From CAZFHA01 sp964518595 (lineage in GTDB: Bacteria; Bacillota; Clostridia; Saccharofermentanales; Saccharofermentanaceae): DNA of 64,000 nucleotides. The translations under genes and the position numbers were made by a program. Positions 43,045 through 50,872 of the stretch are shown here, in pieces; the stretch's first letter is position 1, and each line of letters begins with the position of its first letter. The notes below the pieces were generated by a model that searched no databases, was not told the DNA's origin, and worked only from the letters and a program-made list of their open reading frames with translations. The DNA is taken from assembly GCA_964518595.1 (NCBI GenBank), contig CAZFHA010000013.1:43412-107411 (forward strand). Direction: 5' to 3'.

Positions 43045-43569
43045 TTAGCTCGAAGAGCGTAGTAAAGAATCTTCCTTAGCCCATTCGGCAGGGAAGATTC
43101 TTTTTGCTCTTTTGTAGCTTTCAAACCGAATTCGATATGTTTTCGTTCTTGCATCATGACCGACGCGGCAAAAAGCTAAGGCTATTCCAGGGGTTTGCCT
43201 CTGCCATAGGGGTGGCCAATGTAAGCATAATTTAGTTGTTTTACTAAGAAATGGCTGTGTCATCGGACAAAGGCGAATAGGGAACAAAATTTCTTGATCT
43301 AGATTACTAGAATGATTAAGGGGCTCGTAAAGACCATCTAACACTTGCTTGTACCAGATCAATAGAGGCAGACTTATATGATTTAAGATATGAATATTAG
43401 CTCCGCCATAGGAATCAAGGATACCTCTAAAAAGAAGCCATTCTCGAAAAATTACTTCTAGGCGTGTGGCGATACTCCTACTCATGCTAAAAGAACCATT
43501 GCCTGATAAAGCTAGGTAGAGTCCTTCCTCATTTATAGCTATTGATCTTTCAAATTTGCGTTCTAACAT
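43045..43569 (-). CDS. Hypothetical protein, no recognised family
   Basis: The 174-residue frame begins MLERKFERSIAINEEGLYLA after GAGGAAG and ends RAKRIFPAEWAKEDSLLRSSS. The last residues overlap, on the other strand, the rplL terminator. No signal peptide, membrane helix or known motif is visible; it is rich in Leu, Arg and Trp. A longer start six codons upstream is possible. With open frame length and a suitable binding site I consider it a gene, but it could be chance coding. No neighbour gives a clue to function. Confidence 0.5.
   Translation of the reverse strand: MLERKFERSIAINEEGLYLALSGNGSFSMSRSIATRLEVIFREWLLFRGILDSYGGANIHILNHISLPLLIWYKQVLDGLYEPLNHSSNLDQEILFPIRLCPMTQPFLSKTTKLCLHWPPLWQRQTPGIALAFCRVGHDARTKTYRIRFESYKRAKRIFPAEWAKEDSLLRSSS
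43064..43105 (+). terminator. Intrinsic terminator of the rplJ-rplL unit
   Basis: AAGAATCTTCC and GGGAAGATTCTT form a long stem (43065-43102), followed by a T run. It lies within the 3' end of the minus-strand ORF at 43045-43569. Confidence 0.85.
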
Positions 43570-43684
43570 ATAGCGTCTTCCTCTCATATAAGGGTTGTTT
43601 CTATTTTAAATTTTAAAAGAGACGATAAACAGAGAAAATTTCGACAAAAAGCAGCAAATTTACCTAATCTGTTGTTTTAATGAA

Positions 43685-43713
43685 TTGACAAAGTACAGGC
43701 TTTTTTTGTACTG
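43685..43713 (+). promoter_or_regulatory. Likely promoter of the amino acid importer
   Basis: TTGACA (43685-43690) is perfect. The -10 is weak: TACTGT (43709-43714) at 18 bases. AGTACA (43692-43697) and TGTACT (43707-43712) form an inverted repeat between the two boxes, an operator-like arrangement. Confidence 0.5.
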
Positions 43714-43758
43714 TTAAGGTTCAAAGCCTAGACTATAGTAGATAAGAGGAGTAAGAGA

Positions 43759-44616
43759 ATGAAAATGCTTAAAAAATTTATGGCACTGGCCATTAGCTGT
43801 GCCCTTCTTGCTGGCGTTGCAGCTTGCGGTAACTCAGCCAAAGATGATTTTGAAAAAGAGACCACTAAAGCGGCTACCAGCAGTGCAGCGGCTACAACTA
43901 AAGGTGACGGCAGTGAAGCTTCAAAGACTAATACCGGGAGCGGAACAAAGACACCTGGAAAGTTGGTAATGGGAACGAATGCAGAATTTCCACCTTTTGA
44001 ATTTTTGGAAAATAACGAGATTGTCGGGATTGATCCGGCAGTTATGGCGCTGATTGCCGAGGAAATGGGACTTGAGCTAGAAATTAAAGATATGAAATTT
44101 GATTCTTTGCCAGTTGCCTTGCAAGGTGGTCAAATTGACATTATTGCTGCAGGCTTTACTGTTAAGCCTGATCGAGAAGAATCCATGTCCTTTTCTATGC
44201 CTTACTACACAGCAGCTCAGACAGTAATAGTTGCTAAAGATAGCACTCTAAGCAAAGCAGAAGATTTGGCGGCGCTTAATGTGGGTGTTCAATCTGGAAC
44301 TACCGGTGAATTTATTGCAGAGGAATATGTGGACAACACGTCTCAGATTAAAGGCTTTGCTAATGGTATGTTAGCTGTAGAGGCACTAAAAAATGGTCAG
44401 GTGGATGCTGTTATTATTGATAATAACCCTGCTCGGGTTTATGCCCAGCAGAATGCCGATACGTTAAAGCTGGTTGAAAAGCTCTTTGATGATGAAGAAT
44501 ATGCCTTTGCTGTAGCTAAAGGAAATACAGTTTTACTGGATCAAGTTAATGCAGCCTTGACCAAGATTAAAGAAGACGGACGTTTTGATGAGATCGTTAC
44601 ACGTTATATGAAATAA
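43759..44616 (+). CDS. Polar amino acid ABC transporter, binding lipoprotein
   Basis: The 285-residue protein has a lipoprotein signal (LLAGVAACGN, Cys23), a Ser/Thr/Lys spacer of about 40 residues, then a family-3 binding domain: KLVMGTNAEFPPFEFLENNEIVGIDPAVM, GGQIDIIAAGFTVKPDREESMSF split across two strands, and VGVQSGTTGEF. This layout fits glutamine, arginine or other polar amino acid binders. A permease and an ATPase follow. Confidence 0.92.
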   Translation: MKMLKKFMALAISCALLAGVAACGNSAKDDFEKETTKAATSSAAATTKGDGSEASKTNTGSGTKTPGKLVMGTNAEFPPFEFLENNEIVGIDPAVMALIAEEMGLELEIKDMKFDSLPVALQGGQIDIIAAGFTVKPDREESMSFSMPYYTAAQTVIVAKDSTLSKAEDLAALNVGVQSGTTGEFIAEEYVDNTSQIKGFANGMLAVEALKNGQVDAVIIDNNPARVYAQQNADTLKLVEKLFDDEEYAFAVAKGNTVLLDQVNAALTKIKEDGRFDEIVTRYMK

Positions 44617-44623
44617 TTACCTG

Positions 44624-44660
44624 CTGTAGCTTAGTAAATACTAAGCTACAGCTCGTTATT
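44624..44660 (+). terminator. Hairpin between binding protein and permease genes
   Basis: CTGTAGCTTAGTA (44624-44636) and TACTAAGCTACAG (44639-44651) pair over 13 bases, followed by CTCGTTATTTTTATT. It may act as a partial terminator or as mRNA protection, keeping binding-protein levels above those of the membrane parts. Confidence 0.7.
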
Positions 44661-44685
44661 TTTATTGAGAGGCGCAGGGGGAAGA

Positions 44686-45378
44686 ATGAATTTCTTTACC
44701 GATTTTGTTGAGACTTTTTCCCGTCAGATTTTTCTGACACTGATTAAAGATGATCGGTTTATGTACTTGGTAGACGGTTTTGTAGTTTCCGTACAGATCA
44801 CCTTGTTATCAGCTGTAATAGGTATCATTTTAGGACTATTTATAGCTATATGTAAGCTTCAGCGCAAAGGGCCACTGAATTCCTTTGCAGAAGGTTATAT
44901 TACTTTGATTAGAGGCACTCCAGTGGTGGTGCAGCTTACAATTATTTATTTTATTATCTTAGCTCAATCAGGTCTTCCGGCTATTATTGTAGCTTCCATT
45001 GCCTTTGGTATTAATAGTGGTGCCTATGTAGCCGAGATTATTCGTGCCGGTATTGCTGCTGTAGACAAAGGGCAGATGGAAGCTGGTCGCTCTTTAGGAT
45101 TATCCTATTACAAGACAATGCAGTATATTATAATCCCCCAAGCAATTAAGAATGTTCTTCCGGCTTTAGGCAATGAATTTATAGTTTTAATAAAGGAAAC
45201 CTCGATTGCTGGGTATATTGCTATTGCTGACTTGAATAAAGGTGGACAACGGATTGCCAGCATTACCTATGATGCCATGGTAGCCCCCCTATCGGTGGCG
45301 TATATTTATTTGCTCATGACAACCAGCATGGCGGGACTTATTAATCGATTGGAGAGGAGGATGAAACGTAGTGATTAA
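44686..45378 (+). CDS. Polar amino acid ABC transporter permease
   Basis: The 230-residue membrane protein belongs to the HisMQ-type permeases: GFVVSVQITLLSAVIGIILG, FAEGYITLIRGTPVVVQL, then the coupling loop EAGRSLGLSYYKTMQYIIIPQAIKNVLPALGNEF. The ATG at 44686 follows AGGGGGA; a frame from 44665 would add seven residues. Only one permease gene is present, so it should form a homodimer. It overlaps the ATPase start by eight bases. Confidence 0.94.
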   Translation: MNFFTDFVETFSRQIFLTLIKDDRFMYLVDGFVVSVQITLLSAVIGIILGLFIAICKLQRKGPLNSFAEGYITLIRGTPVVVQLTIIYFIILAQSGLPAIIVASIAFGINSGAYVAEIIRAGIAAVDKGQMEAGRSLGLSYYKTMQYIIIPQAIKNVLPALGNEFIVLIKETSIAGYIAIADLNKGGQRIASITYDAMVAPLSVAYIYLLMTTSMAGLINRLERRMKRSD

Positions 45379-46093
45379 AGTTATTGATCTTCATAAATAC
45401 TTTGGAAAGCTCGAAGTCCTCCGTGGGGTAAGCGCAGAAATTAGAAAAGGTGAAGTGGTTTGTGTTATCGGGCCATCTGGTTCGGGGAAAAGTACTTTTT
45501 TACGGTGTCTAAATCTACTGGAAGAGCCCACAAAGGGCGAAATTTTCTTAGATGGGGTTTCGCTTATCGAACATAAAAGAAGTATTGATAAACTAAGGCA
45601 GAAAGCTGGTATGGTTTTCCAACAGTTTAACCTCTTTCCTAATCTAACAGTACTGGAAAATATTACCTTGGCACCCAAAAAAGTCCTAAAAAAATCCGAT
45701 GCCGAGGCAAAAACTTTAGCTACAGAGTTGCTAGAGCGAGTTGGCTTGGCTGAAAAAGCTGATCAATATCCCAATCGTTTATCCGGTGGACAGAAGCAAA
45801 GGGTAGCCATTGCCAGGGCTCTGGCAATGAACCCAGAAATTATGCTTTTCGATGAACCGACTTCGGCACTAGACCCAGAAATGGTCGGGGAAGTTCTGGA
45901 TGTTATGCAACAGTTGGCTAAGAGTGGTATGACCATGGTAGTGGTTACCCACGAAATGGGCTTTGCCAGAGAGGTGGCCGATCGAGTCTTCTATATGGAT
46001 GAGGGTATTATTTATGAAGAAGGCACACCTGCGCAGATTTTTGGACAGCCCCAAAAGCCCCGTACTCAAGAATTTCTGAGTAAAGTGCTGTAG
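45371..46093 (+). CDS. Polar amino acid ABC transporter ATPase (GlnQ-type)
   Basis: The 240-residue ATPase starts with GTG at 45371 and has Walker A GPSGSGKSTF (about 34-43), Q-loop VFQQFNLFPNLTVLENI, signature LSGGQKQRVAIARALAM, Walker B IMLFDEPTSALDPEM and His in VTHEMGFAREV. These match the GlnQ/ArtP group. The next gene begins ten bases after its stop. Confidence 0.95.
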   Translation: MIKVIDLHKYFGKLEVLRGVSAEIRKGEVVCVIGPSGSGKSTFLRCLNLLEEPTKGEIFLDGVSLIEHKRSIDKLRQKAGMVFQQFNLFPNLTVLENITLAPKKVLKKSDAEAKTLATELLERVGLAEKADQYPNRLSGGQKQRVAIARALAMNPEIMLFDEPTSALDPEMVGEVLDVMQQLAKSGMTMVVVTHEMGFAREVADRVFYMDEGIIYEEGTPAQIFGQPQKPRTQEFLSKVL

Positions 46094-46103
46094 GAGGTAG
46101 CCA

Positions 46104-46760
46104 ATGCAGACAACAAAATTTATTTATATCATGATGTGCGTGCTTTTTATACTTCCCTTAGTTGCCTTTAATATTAAGCGGATTGTCACGAAGCGCCCAG
46201 AGGGAGTCTGGCGGATTAAGTGGCCTTTCTTGGGCTTTATAGTGGCTCTTAGTGCCCTACTGATAACTTTCTTAGTGATGGCCTACCAGACAACGCTTTT
46301 TACTCGCTATGAAATTGCCGCTGAACGCTATATTGGCTATCATGCGGAATACGCTACAGGTAAGATTAATTTGGAAGAATATATTACTGCGACAGACAAA
46401 CTACGGGTAGAACCTTTAGAGCCAGGGCAGGCGGAAGCTTTGTTGGCTCTAGCAGGTGCTCCCACTAAAGCTGTGCGGTTCCAATTTGGTGATGCCATTT
46501 TGCCTGAAAAATATAAAGATTGGGCAGAGCTTGCTGCTGTTGATTTGGTTGATAAGGAGAATCCGATTTGGATTATCTATTCTATTGATAATGCTAAGAC
46601 GCAGCAGTATTATCTTATTTGCTTAAGATGGACGGAAACAGAAGGCTGGAAAGTCTTAGAGCATATCGCAGCTCCAGAGAATTTGGGACAGCAGTTTCCT
46701 GGGATTAGTCAGTACATCCCTAATGCCAAAAACGGCAAGTGGTTCTATATCTCCTCTTAA
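46104..46760 (+). CDS. Membrane protein of unknown function in the amino acid importer operon
   Basis: The 218-residue protein has two hydrophobic helices near the start (about 6-24 and 42-64) and a soluble part of about 150 residues outside or inside the membrane. It shows no known domain. AGGAGG lies seven bases before the ATG, ten bases after the ATPase gene, and the operon terminator follows, so it is co-transcribed with the importer. A role in that system is an inference only. Confidence 0.75.
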   Translation: MQTTKFIYIMMCVLFILPLVAFNIKRIVTKRPEGVWRIKWPFLGFIVALSALLITFLVMAYQTTLFTRYEIAAERYIGYHAEYATGKINLEEYITATDKLRVEPLEPGQAEALLALAGAPTKAVRFQFGDAILPEKYKDWAELAAVDLVDKENPIWIIYSIDNAKTQQYYLICLRWTETEGWKVLEHIAAPENLGQQFPGISQYIPNAKNGKWFYISS

Positions 46761-46772
46761 CTGTAAAGATCT

Positions 46773-46808
46773 CTAATGGGCTCAGAAACTGAGCCCATTA
46801 GTTTTTTA
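46773..46808 (+). terminator. Intrinsic terminator of the amino acid importer operon
   Basis: CTAATGGGCTCAG (46773-46785) and CTGAGCCCATTAG (46789-46801) pair perfectly over 13 bases around an AAA loop, followed by TTTTTT. A 224-base gap follows up to the tRNA promoter; I see nothing supported in it. Confidence 0.95.
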
Positions 46809-47032
46809 GAGACTAACTTACAAAATTAGCTGCTTTATGGTTGACTATAAGTCATAGAGTAAAGTAGAAAGATATGAGAAAATCTTACTTAATAAAAAAG
46901 AGATAATTCGGGAGCATTACTGCCTAGCCCTATGAAGGTGCAAAACTTACTTCCACCTACTTCCTTCTTACACCGGATTTTACTTTTGCAATTGAGGAAC
47001 TCGAGAATGGTAGATAATTTTTTTAATATCTG

Positions 47033-47061
47033 TTGACAATCTCTCCCAGACTCGTTATAAT
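47033..47061 (+). promoter_or_regulatory. Promoter of tRNA-Gly
   Basis: TTGACA (47033-47038) and TATAAT (47056-47061) are perfect and 17 bases apart. The start lies about five bases before the tRNA. Confidence 0.9.
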
Positions 47062-47072
47062 ACATCGTGCGT

Positions 47073-47147
47073 GCGGGATTAACTCAGTGGTAGAGTGTCA
47101 CCTTGCCAAGGTGAAAGTCGCGAGTTCGAATCTCGTATCCCGCTCCA
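47073..47147 (+). tRNA. tRNA-Gly (anticodon GCC)
   Basis: The 75-base gene folds as a cloverleaf: acceptor GCGGGAT with ATCCCGC (47137-47143), D arm with CTCAGTGGTAGAG, anticodon loop TTGCCAA (anticodon 47105-47107) and T arm CGAG-TTCGAAT-CTCG. The CCA end is encoded (47145-47147), discriminator T. It reads GGC and GGU codons. It is a single gene with its own strong promoter and terminator. Confidence 0.97.
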
Positions 47148-47151
47148 GATG

Positions 47152-47184
47152 CCCTTGTAGAATCACTTCTACGAGGGTTTTTTT
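47152..47184. terminator. Intrinsic terminator after tRNA-Gly
   Basis: CCCTTGTAGAA (47152-47162) and TTCTACGAGGG (47167-47177) with a seven-T tail. It overlaps the last codons of the minus-strand PflX-like gene, whose stop is at 47169. Confidence 0.9.
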
Positions 47185-48125
47185 ATGTCTAATCCTGTTA
47201 AATCAAAGGGTGGAATAAAGCTCTCTTCACAGGTTCCTTGTTCTTGGATATATACGCTCTCCATGCCCCTTTGGCATAAATAATCAATCAGAGCATCGTA
47301 GTGATCTTGGCGCAGTAGGTGGTCTGGGGCAAGTTGGGCAGAAACCGACCACTGGCCTTGGTGCTGAAAGCTTTGGGGAGGCGTATATTGATTCATCAAA
47401 CTTAGATAGATTTTATCTCCATAGGTATCACATAAGTACTCCAGAATGTGGCGGCTGTCAAATAAATAGCCCGGAATCATCAGATGCCGTACAAGCATAC
47501 CCTTTTTCATTAGACCATCTCCTGTAATAAGGGGTTCACCCACTTGCCGGAACATTTCTTGAAGGGCAGCTTGGGCGACTTCAAAATAGTCCCGAGCAGT
47601 GACAAATTTATCAGATACTTTGGAGGAATAAAATTTTACGTCCGGTAAGTAGATATCTACTATACCTTCCCAACGTTTTAATGCTGCTACCTCTTCGTAT
47701 CCCCCAGTGTTTGCTATGATCGGCAGAGTGAGACCTTTATTTTTGGCGATACGTAGACTTTCGATTAGGGGAATACTAAAGTGCATGGGGGTTACCAAGT
47801 TGATATTGTGTGCGCCTTGCTCTTCTAAATTCAGGTAAATAGCTGCCAGTTCTAAAGGGGTCAACTCCTTACCTACTTCCCCTTGACTAATTTTCTGATT
47901 CTGACAAAAGCTACAGTGCAAAGAGCAGCCACTAAAAAAGACGGTTCCCGAACCTCTTGTGCCAGATATGCAGGGTTCCTCCCAAGGATGTAGGGCAGCT
48001 CGAGCGGCTTTGGGCAGAATTCCACTTCGGCAGATGCCTTTTTCACCCACATTTCGATTAACACCGCAATTTCTGGGACAAAGGGTGCAGTTGGATAGGG
48101 TAGTAGATAAGTAATTTTTTGTCAT
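47169..48125 (-). CDS. PflX-like radical SAM protein
   Basis: The 318-residue protein belongs to the COG1313 group related to pyruvate formate-lyase activase. The radical-SAM cluster motif is GCSLHCSFCQN, with CxxxCxxC-type cysteines, and an extra N-terminal set CTLCPRNCGVNR and GICRSG that may hold another cluster. NLVTPMHFSIPLIESLRIAK and IVDIYLPDVKFYS are further family blocks. Three in-frame ATGs are close (48137, 48131, 48125); GGAG fits the last. Substrate is unknown. It points away from purF, sharing the upstream gap with it. Confidence 0.85.
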   Translation of the reverse strand: MTKNYLSTTLSNCTLCPRNCGVNRNVGEKGICRSGILPKAARAALHPWEEPCISGTRGSGTVFFSGCSLHCSFCQNQKISQGEVGKELTPLELAAIYLNLEEQGAHNINLVTPMHFSIPLIESLRIAKNKGLTLPIIANTGGYEEVAALKRWEGIVDIYLPDVKFYSSKVSDKFVTARDYFEVAQAALQEMFRQVGEPLITGDGLMKKGMLVRHLMIPGYLFDSRHILEYLCDTYGDKIYLSLMNQYTPPQSFQHQGQWSVSAQLAPDHLLRQDHYDALIDYLCQRGMESVYIQEQGTCEESFIPPFDLTGLDIKKPS

Positions 48126-48199
48126 GGTCATCTCCATCTCATTCTATATAATGAAGTCTATCATATTCCTACACTTAACTAAAATGATTCGGGATTTTA

Positions 48200-48228
48200 T
48201 TGACACATTCAATTTAGCTGATTAGAAT
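48200..48228 (+). promoter_or_regulatory. Promoter of purF
   Basis: TTGACA (48200-48205) and TAGAAT (48223-48228) are 17 bases apart. Expected start near 48235. Confidence 0.8.
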
Positions 48229-48242
48229 GATAAAGTATTCAA

Positions 48243-48283
48243 ATAACGGGATCTTCTATATGGAATTTCCCGTTATCTTTTTT
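48243..48283 (+). terminator. Terminator-like hairpin in the purF leader
   Basis: ATAACGGGA (48243-48251) and TCCCGTTAT (48268-48276) pair perfectly, followed by CTTTTTT (48277-48283). It begins about eight bases after the expected start of transcription, so it should stop most transcripts unless something prevents its folding. The space upstream is too short for a purine riboswitch aptamer. Confidence 0.75.
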
Positions 48284-48325
48284 CCTTGCAGCCCTCTGTT
48301 AAGCAGAGCAGAAAGGGAGGTTACT

Positions 48326-49708
48326 TTGTCTCAAGAGCTTCATGAAGAGTGTGGTGTTTTTGGCATTTATAGCGAGTCAGAGGGGCTGGAGATTGCGCCT
48401 CTCATATACTACGGACTTTATGCGCTGCAACACCGGGGTCAAGAGAGTTGTGGGATTGCTGTTAATCAGGATGGCCTGATTCAATGCCACAAAGGCATGG
48501 GCTTGGTTGGAGATGTTTTTTCTGCTGAAATAGTAGAAAGATTAAAAGGCAGTATTGCTTTAGGTCATGTTCGTTACTCGACTTTTGGTGAAAGTTCCTG
48601 GCGTAATGCGCAGCCTTTAGTGACGGAATATGCTAAGGGAACTCTTTCACTGGTTCATAATGGTACTCTTACGAATGCGGAAGAACTTCGTGATCGGCTG
48701 GAAGAGAAAGGGGCTATTTTTCAGACGAGCATTGATTCGGAAGTTATTGCCTATGAAATTGCTCGGGAACGTTTGCAACAAAGCTCTATCGAGGATTCCG
48801 TCAGAGGCGTCATGGGACGGCTGAAGGGAGCCTATTCCTTACTTATTATGAGCCCAAGAAAATTGATCGCCGCTCGTGACCCTTATGGCTTTAGACCTTT
48901 ATGTATCGGTCGCTTGGGAGAAAGTTACGTCTTTGCATCAGAATCTTGCGCGCTAGATAGCATTGGAGCTACATTTCTTCGGGATGTTGAGCCGGGAGAG
49001 GTCGTTGTCTGTGACCAAAACGGCCTTACATCTCATAGCAAAGAAAGGGCTGTTCCTAGCATTTGTATCTTTGAGTATATCTATTTTGCCCGGCCAGATA
49101 GTGTGATAGATGGGGTGAGTGTATACGAAGCGCGCAGGGAGGCAGGCAGAATTTTAGCCGCTCATAGTTGTCCGTCGGCAGATATTGTAATTGGGGTGCC
49201 GGAATCAGGTTTAGATGCGGCTACGGGGTTTAGTGAAGTATCTGGGCTGCCCTTAGGAAGAGGTTTTGTAAAAAATAGTTATATTGGGCGAACCTTTATT
49301 CGCCCGGGACAGGCTAAACGCCAAGAAGCTGTTTCCATAAAATTAAATCCAATTCGCTCTGTAATTCAAGGAAAAAGAGTGGTTCTGATTGATGACTCCA
49401 TTGTTCGTGGTACTACCATGGCTCATATTGTACGACTTCTAAAGCAGGCCGGGGCAACTGAAGTACATGTTCGCATCAGTGCCCCGCCTTTTTTACATTC
49501 TTGTTATTACGGGACAGATGTGCCGACTACTGAAGGCTTAATTGCCCGTCAATATAGTCAGGAAGAGATTTGTGAGCAAATTGGAGCGGATTCTCTGGCT
49601 TTTCTGCCGGGTGAACTTTTGCCTCGTATGCTCTTTTCTGAAGAAAAGCATTATTGTGATGCTTGTTTTAGCGGCAAGTATCCAGATCGAAACGCAAACG
49701 TGGAATAA
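48326..49708 (+). CDS. purF: Amidophosphoribosyltransferase
   Basis: PurF commits PRPP and glutamine to purine synthesis. With TTG at 48326, AAAGGGAGG ending five bases before, the product is 460 residues and starts MSQELHEECGVFGIYS. The catalytic Cys9 is exposed by removal of a short propeptide, as in Bacillus PurF. The PRPP site is VVLIDDSIVRGTT. Four cysteines characteristic of the iron-sulfur type are visible (among them ESCALDS and the C-terminal HYCDACFSG). A longer frame from 48227 begins inside the -10 box and is unlikely. Confidence 0.93.
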   Translation: MSQELHEECGVFGIYSESEGLEIAPLIYYGLYALQHRGQESCGIAVNQDGLIQCHKGMGLVGDVFSAEIVERLKGSIALGHVRYSTFGESSWRNAQPLVTEYAKGTLSLVHNGTLTNAEELRDRLEEKGAIFQTSIDSEVIAYEIARERLQQSSIEDSVRGVMGRLKGAYSLLIMSPRKLIAARDPYGFRPLCIGRLGESYVFASESCALDSIGATFLRDVEPGEVVVCDQNGLTSHSKERAVPSICIFEYIYFARPDSVIDGVSVYEARREAGRILAAHSCPSADIVIGVPESGLDAATGFSEVSGLPLGRGFVKNSYIGRTFIRPGQAKRQEAVSIKLNPIRSVIQGKRVVLIDDSIVRGTTMAHIVRLLKQAGATEVHVRISAPPFLHSCYYGTDVPTTEGLIARQYSQEEICEQIGADSLAFLPGELLPRMLFSEEKHYCDACFSGKYPDRNANVE

Positions 49709-49770
49709 TGGCGATTGAGGGAGAAAAACAGAGATAAAGCCAGAATTATACATCTAATTTAAAATAATGG

Positions 49771-49811
49771 TTGACAAAGCGCTTGGCTAATTGTATGATG
49801 GGTAAGCGCTT
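49771..49811 (+). promoter_or_regulatory. rplM promoter with two AAGCGCTT palindromes
   Basis: TTGACA (49771-49776) and TATGAT (49794-49799) are 17 bases apart. The eight-base palindrome AAGCGCTT occurs in the spacer (49777-49784) and over the expected start site (49804-49811). The second copy sits four bases after the -10 box, exactly as in the last ribosomal RNA promoter of the window. Confidence 0.7.
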
Positions 49812-49872
49812 TTTAGAGTGAGACAGGTCTGCAAGAGTAGACAGAAAGATAGCAAGGAGGAAACAGCCCCAT

Positions 49873-50307
49873 ATGAAGACGTATGTTGCCAAGCCCGCAG
49901 AAATTGAGAGAAAATGGTACGTCGTTGATGCTTCCGGTATGACACTTGGTCGTTTGGCTAGTGAAGTCGCCAAGATTCTGCGTGGAAAGCACAAAGCGAT
50001 TTATACCCCTTTTACAGACACAGGTGATTATGTAATCGTAATTAATGCCGCCAAGATTGCCTTGACCGGTAATAAGTTAGATCAGAAGTATTATCGTTAC
50101 CACACAGGTCACCCAGGTGGCCTTAAGGAAATGACATATAGAAAACTTATGGCTCAGAAGCCAGAGAAGGCCTTTGAGCAAGCTATTAAGGGTATGCTTC
50201 CGAAGAATTCTTTGGGTCGTCAGATGTACAAGAAGCTGAAGGTCTATGCTGGTGCTGAGCATGAGCATGCTGCCCAGAAGCCAGAAGCATTGACGATCAA
50301 CGTATAA
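49873..50307 (+). CDS. rplM: 50S ribosomal protein L13
   Basis: L13 is an early assembly protein of the large subunit. The 144-residue product starts MKTYVAKPAEIERKWYVVDA and has GRLASEVAKILRGKHK and the signature VINAAKIALTGNKLDQKYYRYHTGHPGG split in two strands. The leader of about 65 bases contains a small stem (GTCT/AGAC), perhaps an L13 leader, which I could not confirm. rpsI follows after 21 bases. Confidence 0.97.
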   Translation: MKTYVAKPAEIERKWYVVDASGMTLGRLASEVAKILRGKHKAIYTPFTDTGDYVIVINAAKIALTGNKLDQKYYRYHTGHPGGLKEMTYRKLMAQKPEKAFEQAIKGMLPKNSLGRQMYKKLKVYAGAEHEHAAQKPEALTINV

Positions 50308-50328
50308 GAGTAGGGAGGATAGCATATT

Positions 50329-50736
50329 ATGGTTAAGAAATCTGGAAAAGTTTATTTCTATGGCACCGGCCGTCGCAAGAATGCGGTAGCTTGTGTTCGT
50401 ATTTTGCCTGGTGAAGGTTCTATCACCATTAATGGCAAGGATATTGATCAGTATTTTGGTCTTGAGACCTTAAAGCTGATTGTTAATCAACCTTTGGTTG
50501 CCACTGGCACAGTAGGTAAGTTTGACATTATCTGTAAAGCAGTTGGTGGCGGTGTTTCCGGCCAAGCTGGTGCTATTCGTCATGGTTTAGCTCGTGCTTT
50601 AGTACAGGCTGACGAAGAAGCATACAGATCCATCTTGAAGAAGGCTGGTTTCCTGACTCGTGATGCACGGATGAAGGAAAGAAAGAAGCCGGGTTTAAAG
50701 AAGGCCAGAAAGGCTTCCCAGTTCTCCAAGCGTTAA
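50329..50736 (+). CDS. rpsI: 30S ribosomal protein S9
   Basis: S9 contacts the P-site tRNA with its C-terminal tail. The 135-residue product has VYFYGTGRRKNAVACVR at the start, GGGVSGQAGAIRHGLARAL in the middle and the conserved end DARMKERKKPGLKKARKASQFSKR. It pairs with rplM as in most bacteria. Confidence 0.98.
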   Translation: MVKKSGKVYFYGTGRRKNAVACVRILPGEGSITINGKDIDQYFGLETLKLIVNQPLVATGTVGKFDIICKAVGGGVSGQAGAIRHGLARALVQADEEAYRSILKKAGFLTRDARMKERKKPGLKKARKASQFSKR

Positions 50737-50816
50737 TGGATGCCTGTATCAGCCCCAAGAAAGGATTCGTTCTTTTTGGTATGTTGACAGAGATATCTTG
50801 TTAAGTTGGTTTTAAT

Positions 50817-50859
50817 CACGGCGTACTCTCCAGACCTGGAGGTTGCGCCGTGTTTTTTT
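50817..50859 (+). terminator. Intrinsic terminator after rpsI
   Basis: CACGGCG (50817-50823) pairs with CGCCGTG (50846-50852), with an inner stem CTCCAG/CTGGAG, then TTTTTTT. It ends 14 bases before the amidohydrolase ATG, so that gene depends on readthrough or an unseen promoter. Confidence 0.9.
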
Positions 50860-50872
50860 AGGAAGGAATGAG

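Noticed and set aside
47033..47218. 61-codon frame across the tRNA
   Set aside because: It covers a tRNA with its own promoter and terminator.
48235..48325. Purine riboswitch ahead of purF
   Set aside because: The terminator begins about eight bases into the transcript; no aptamer core is visible there or after it.
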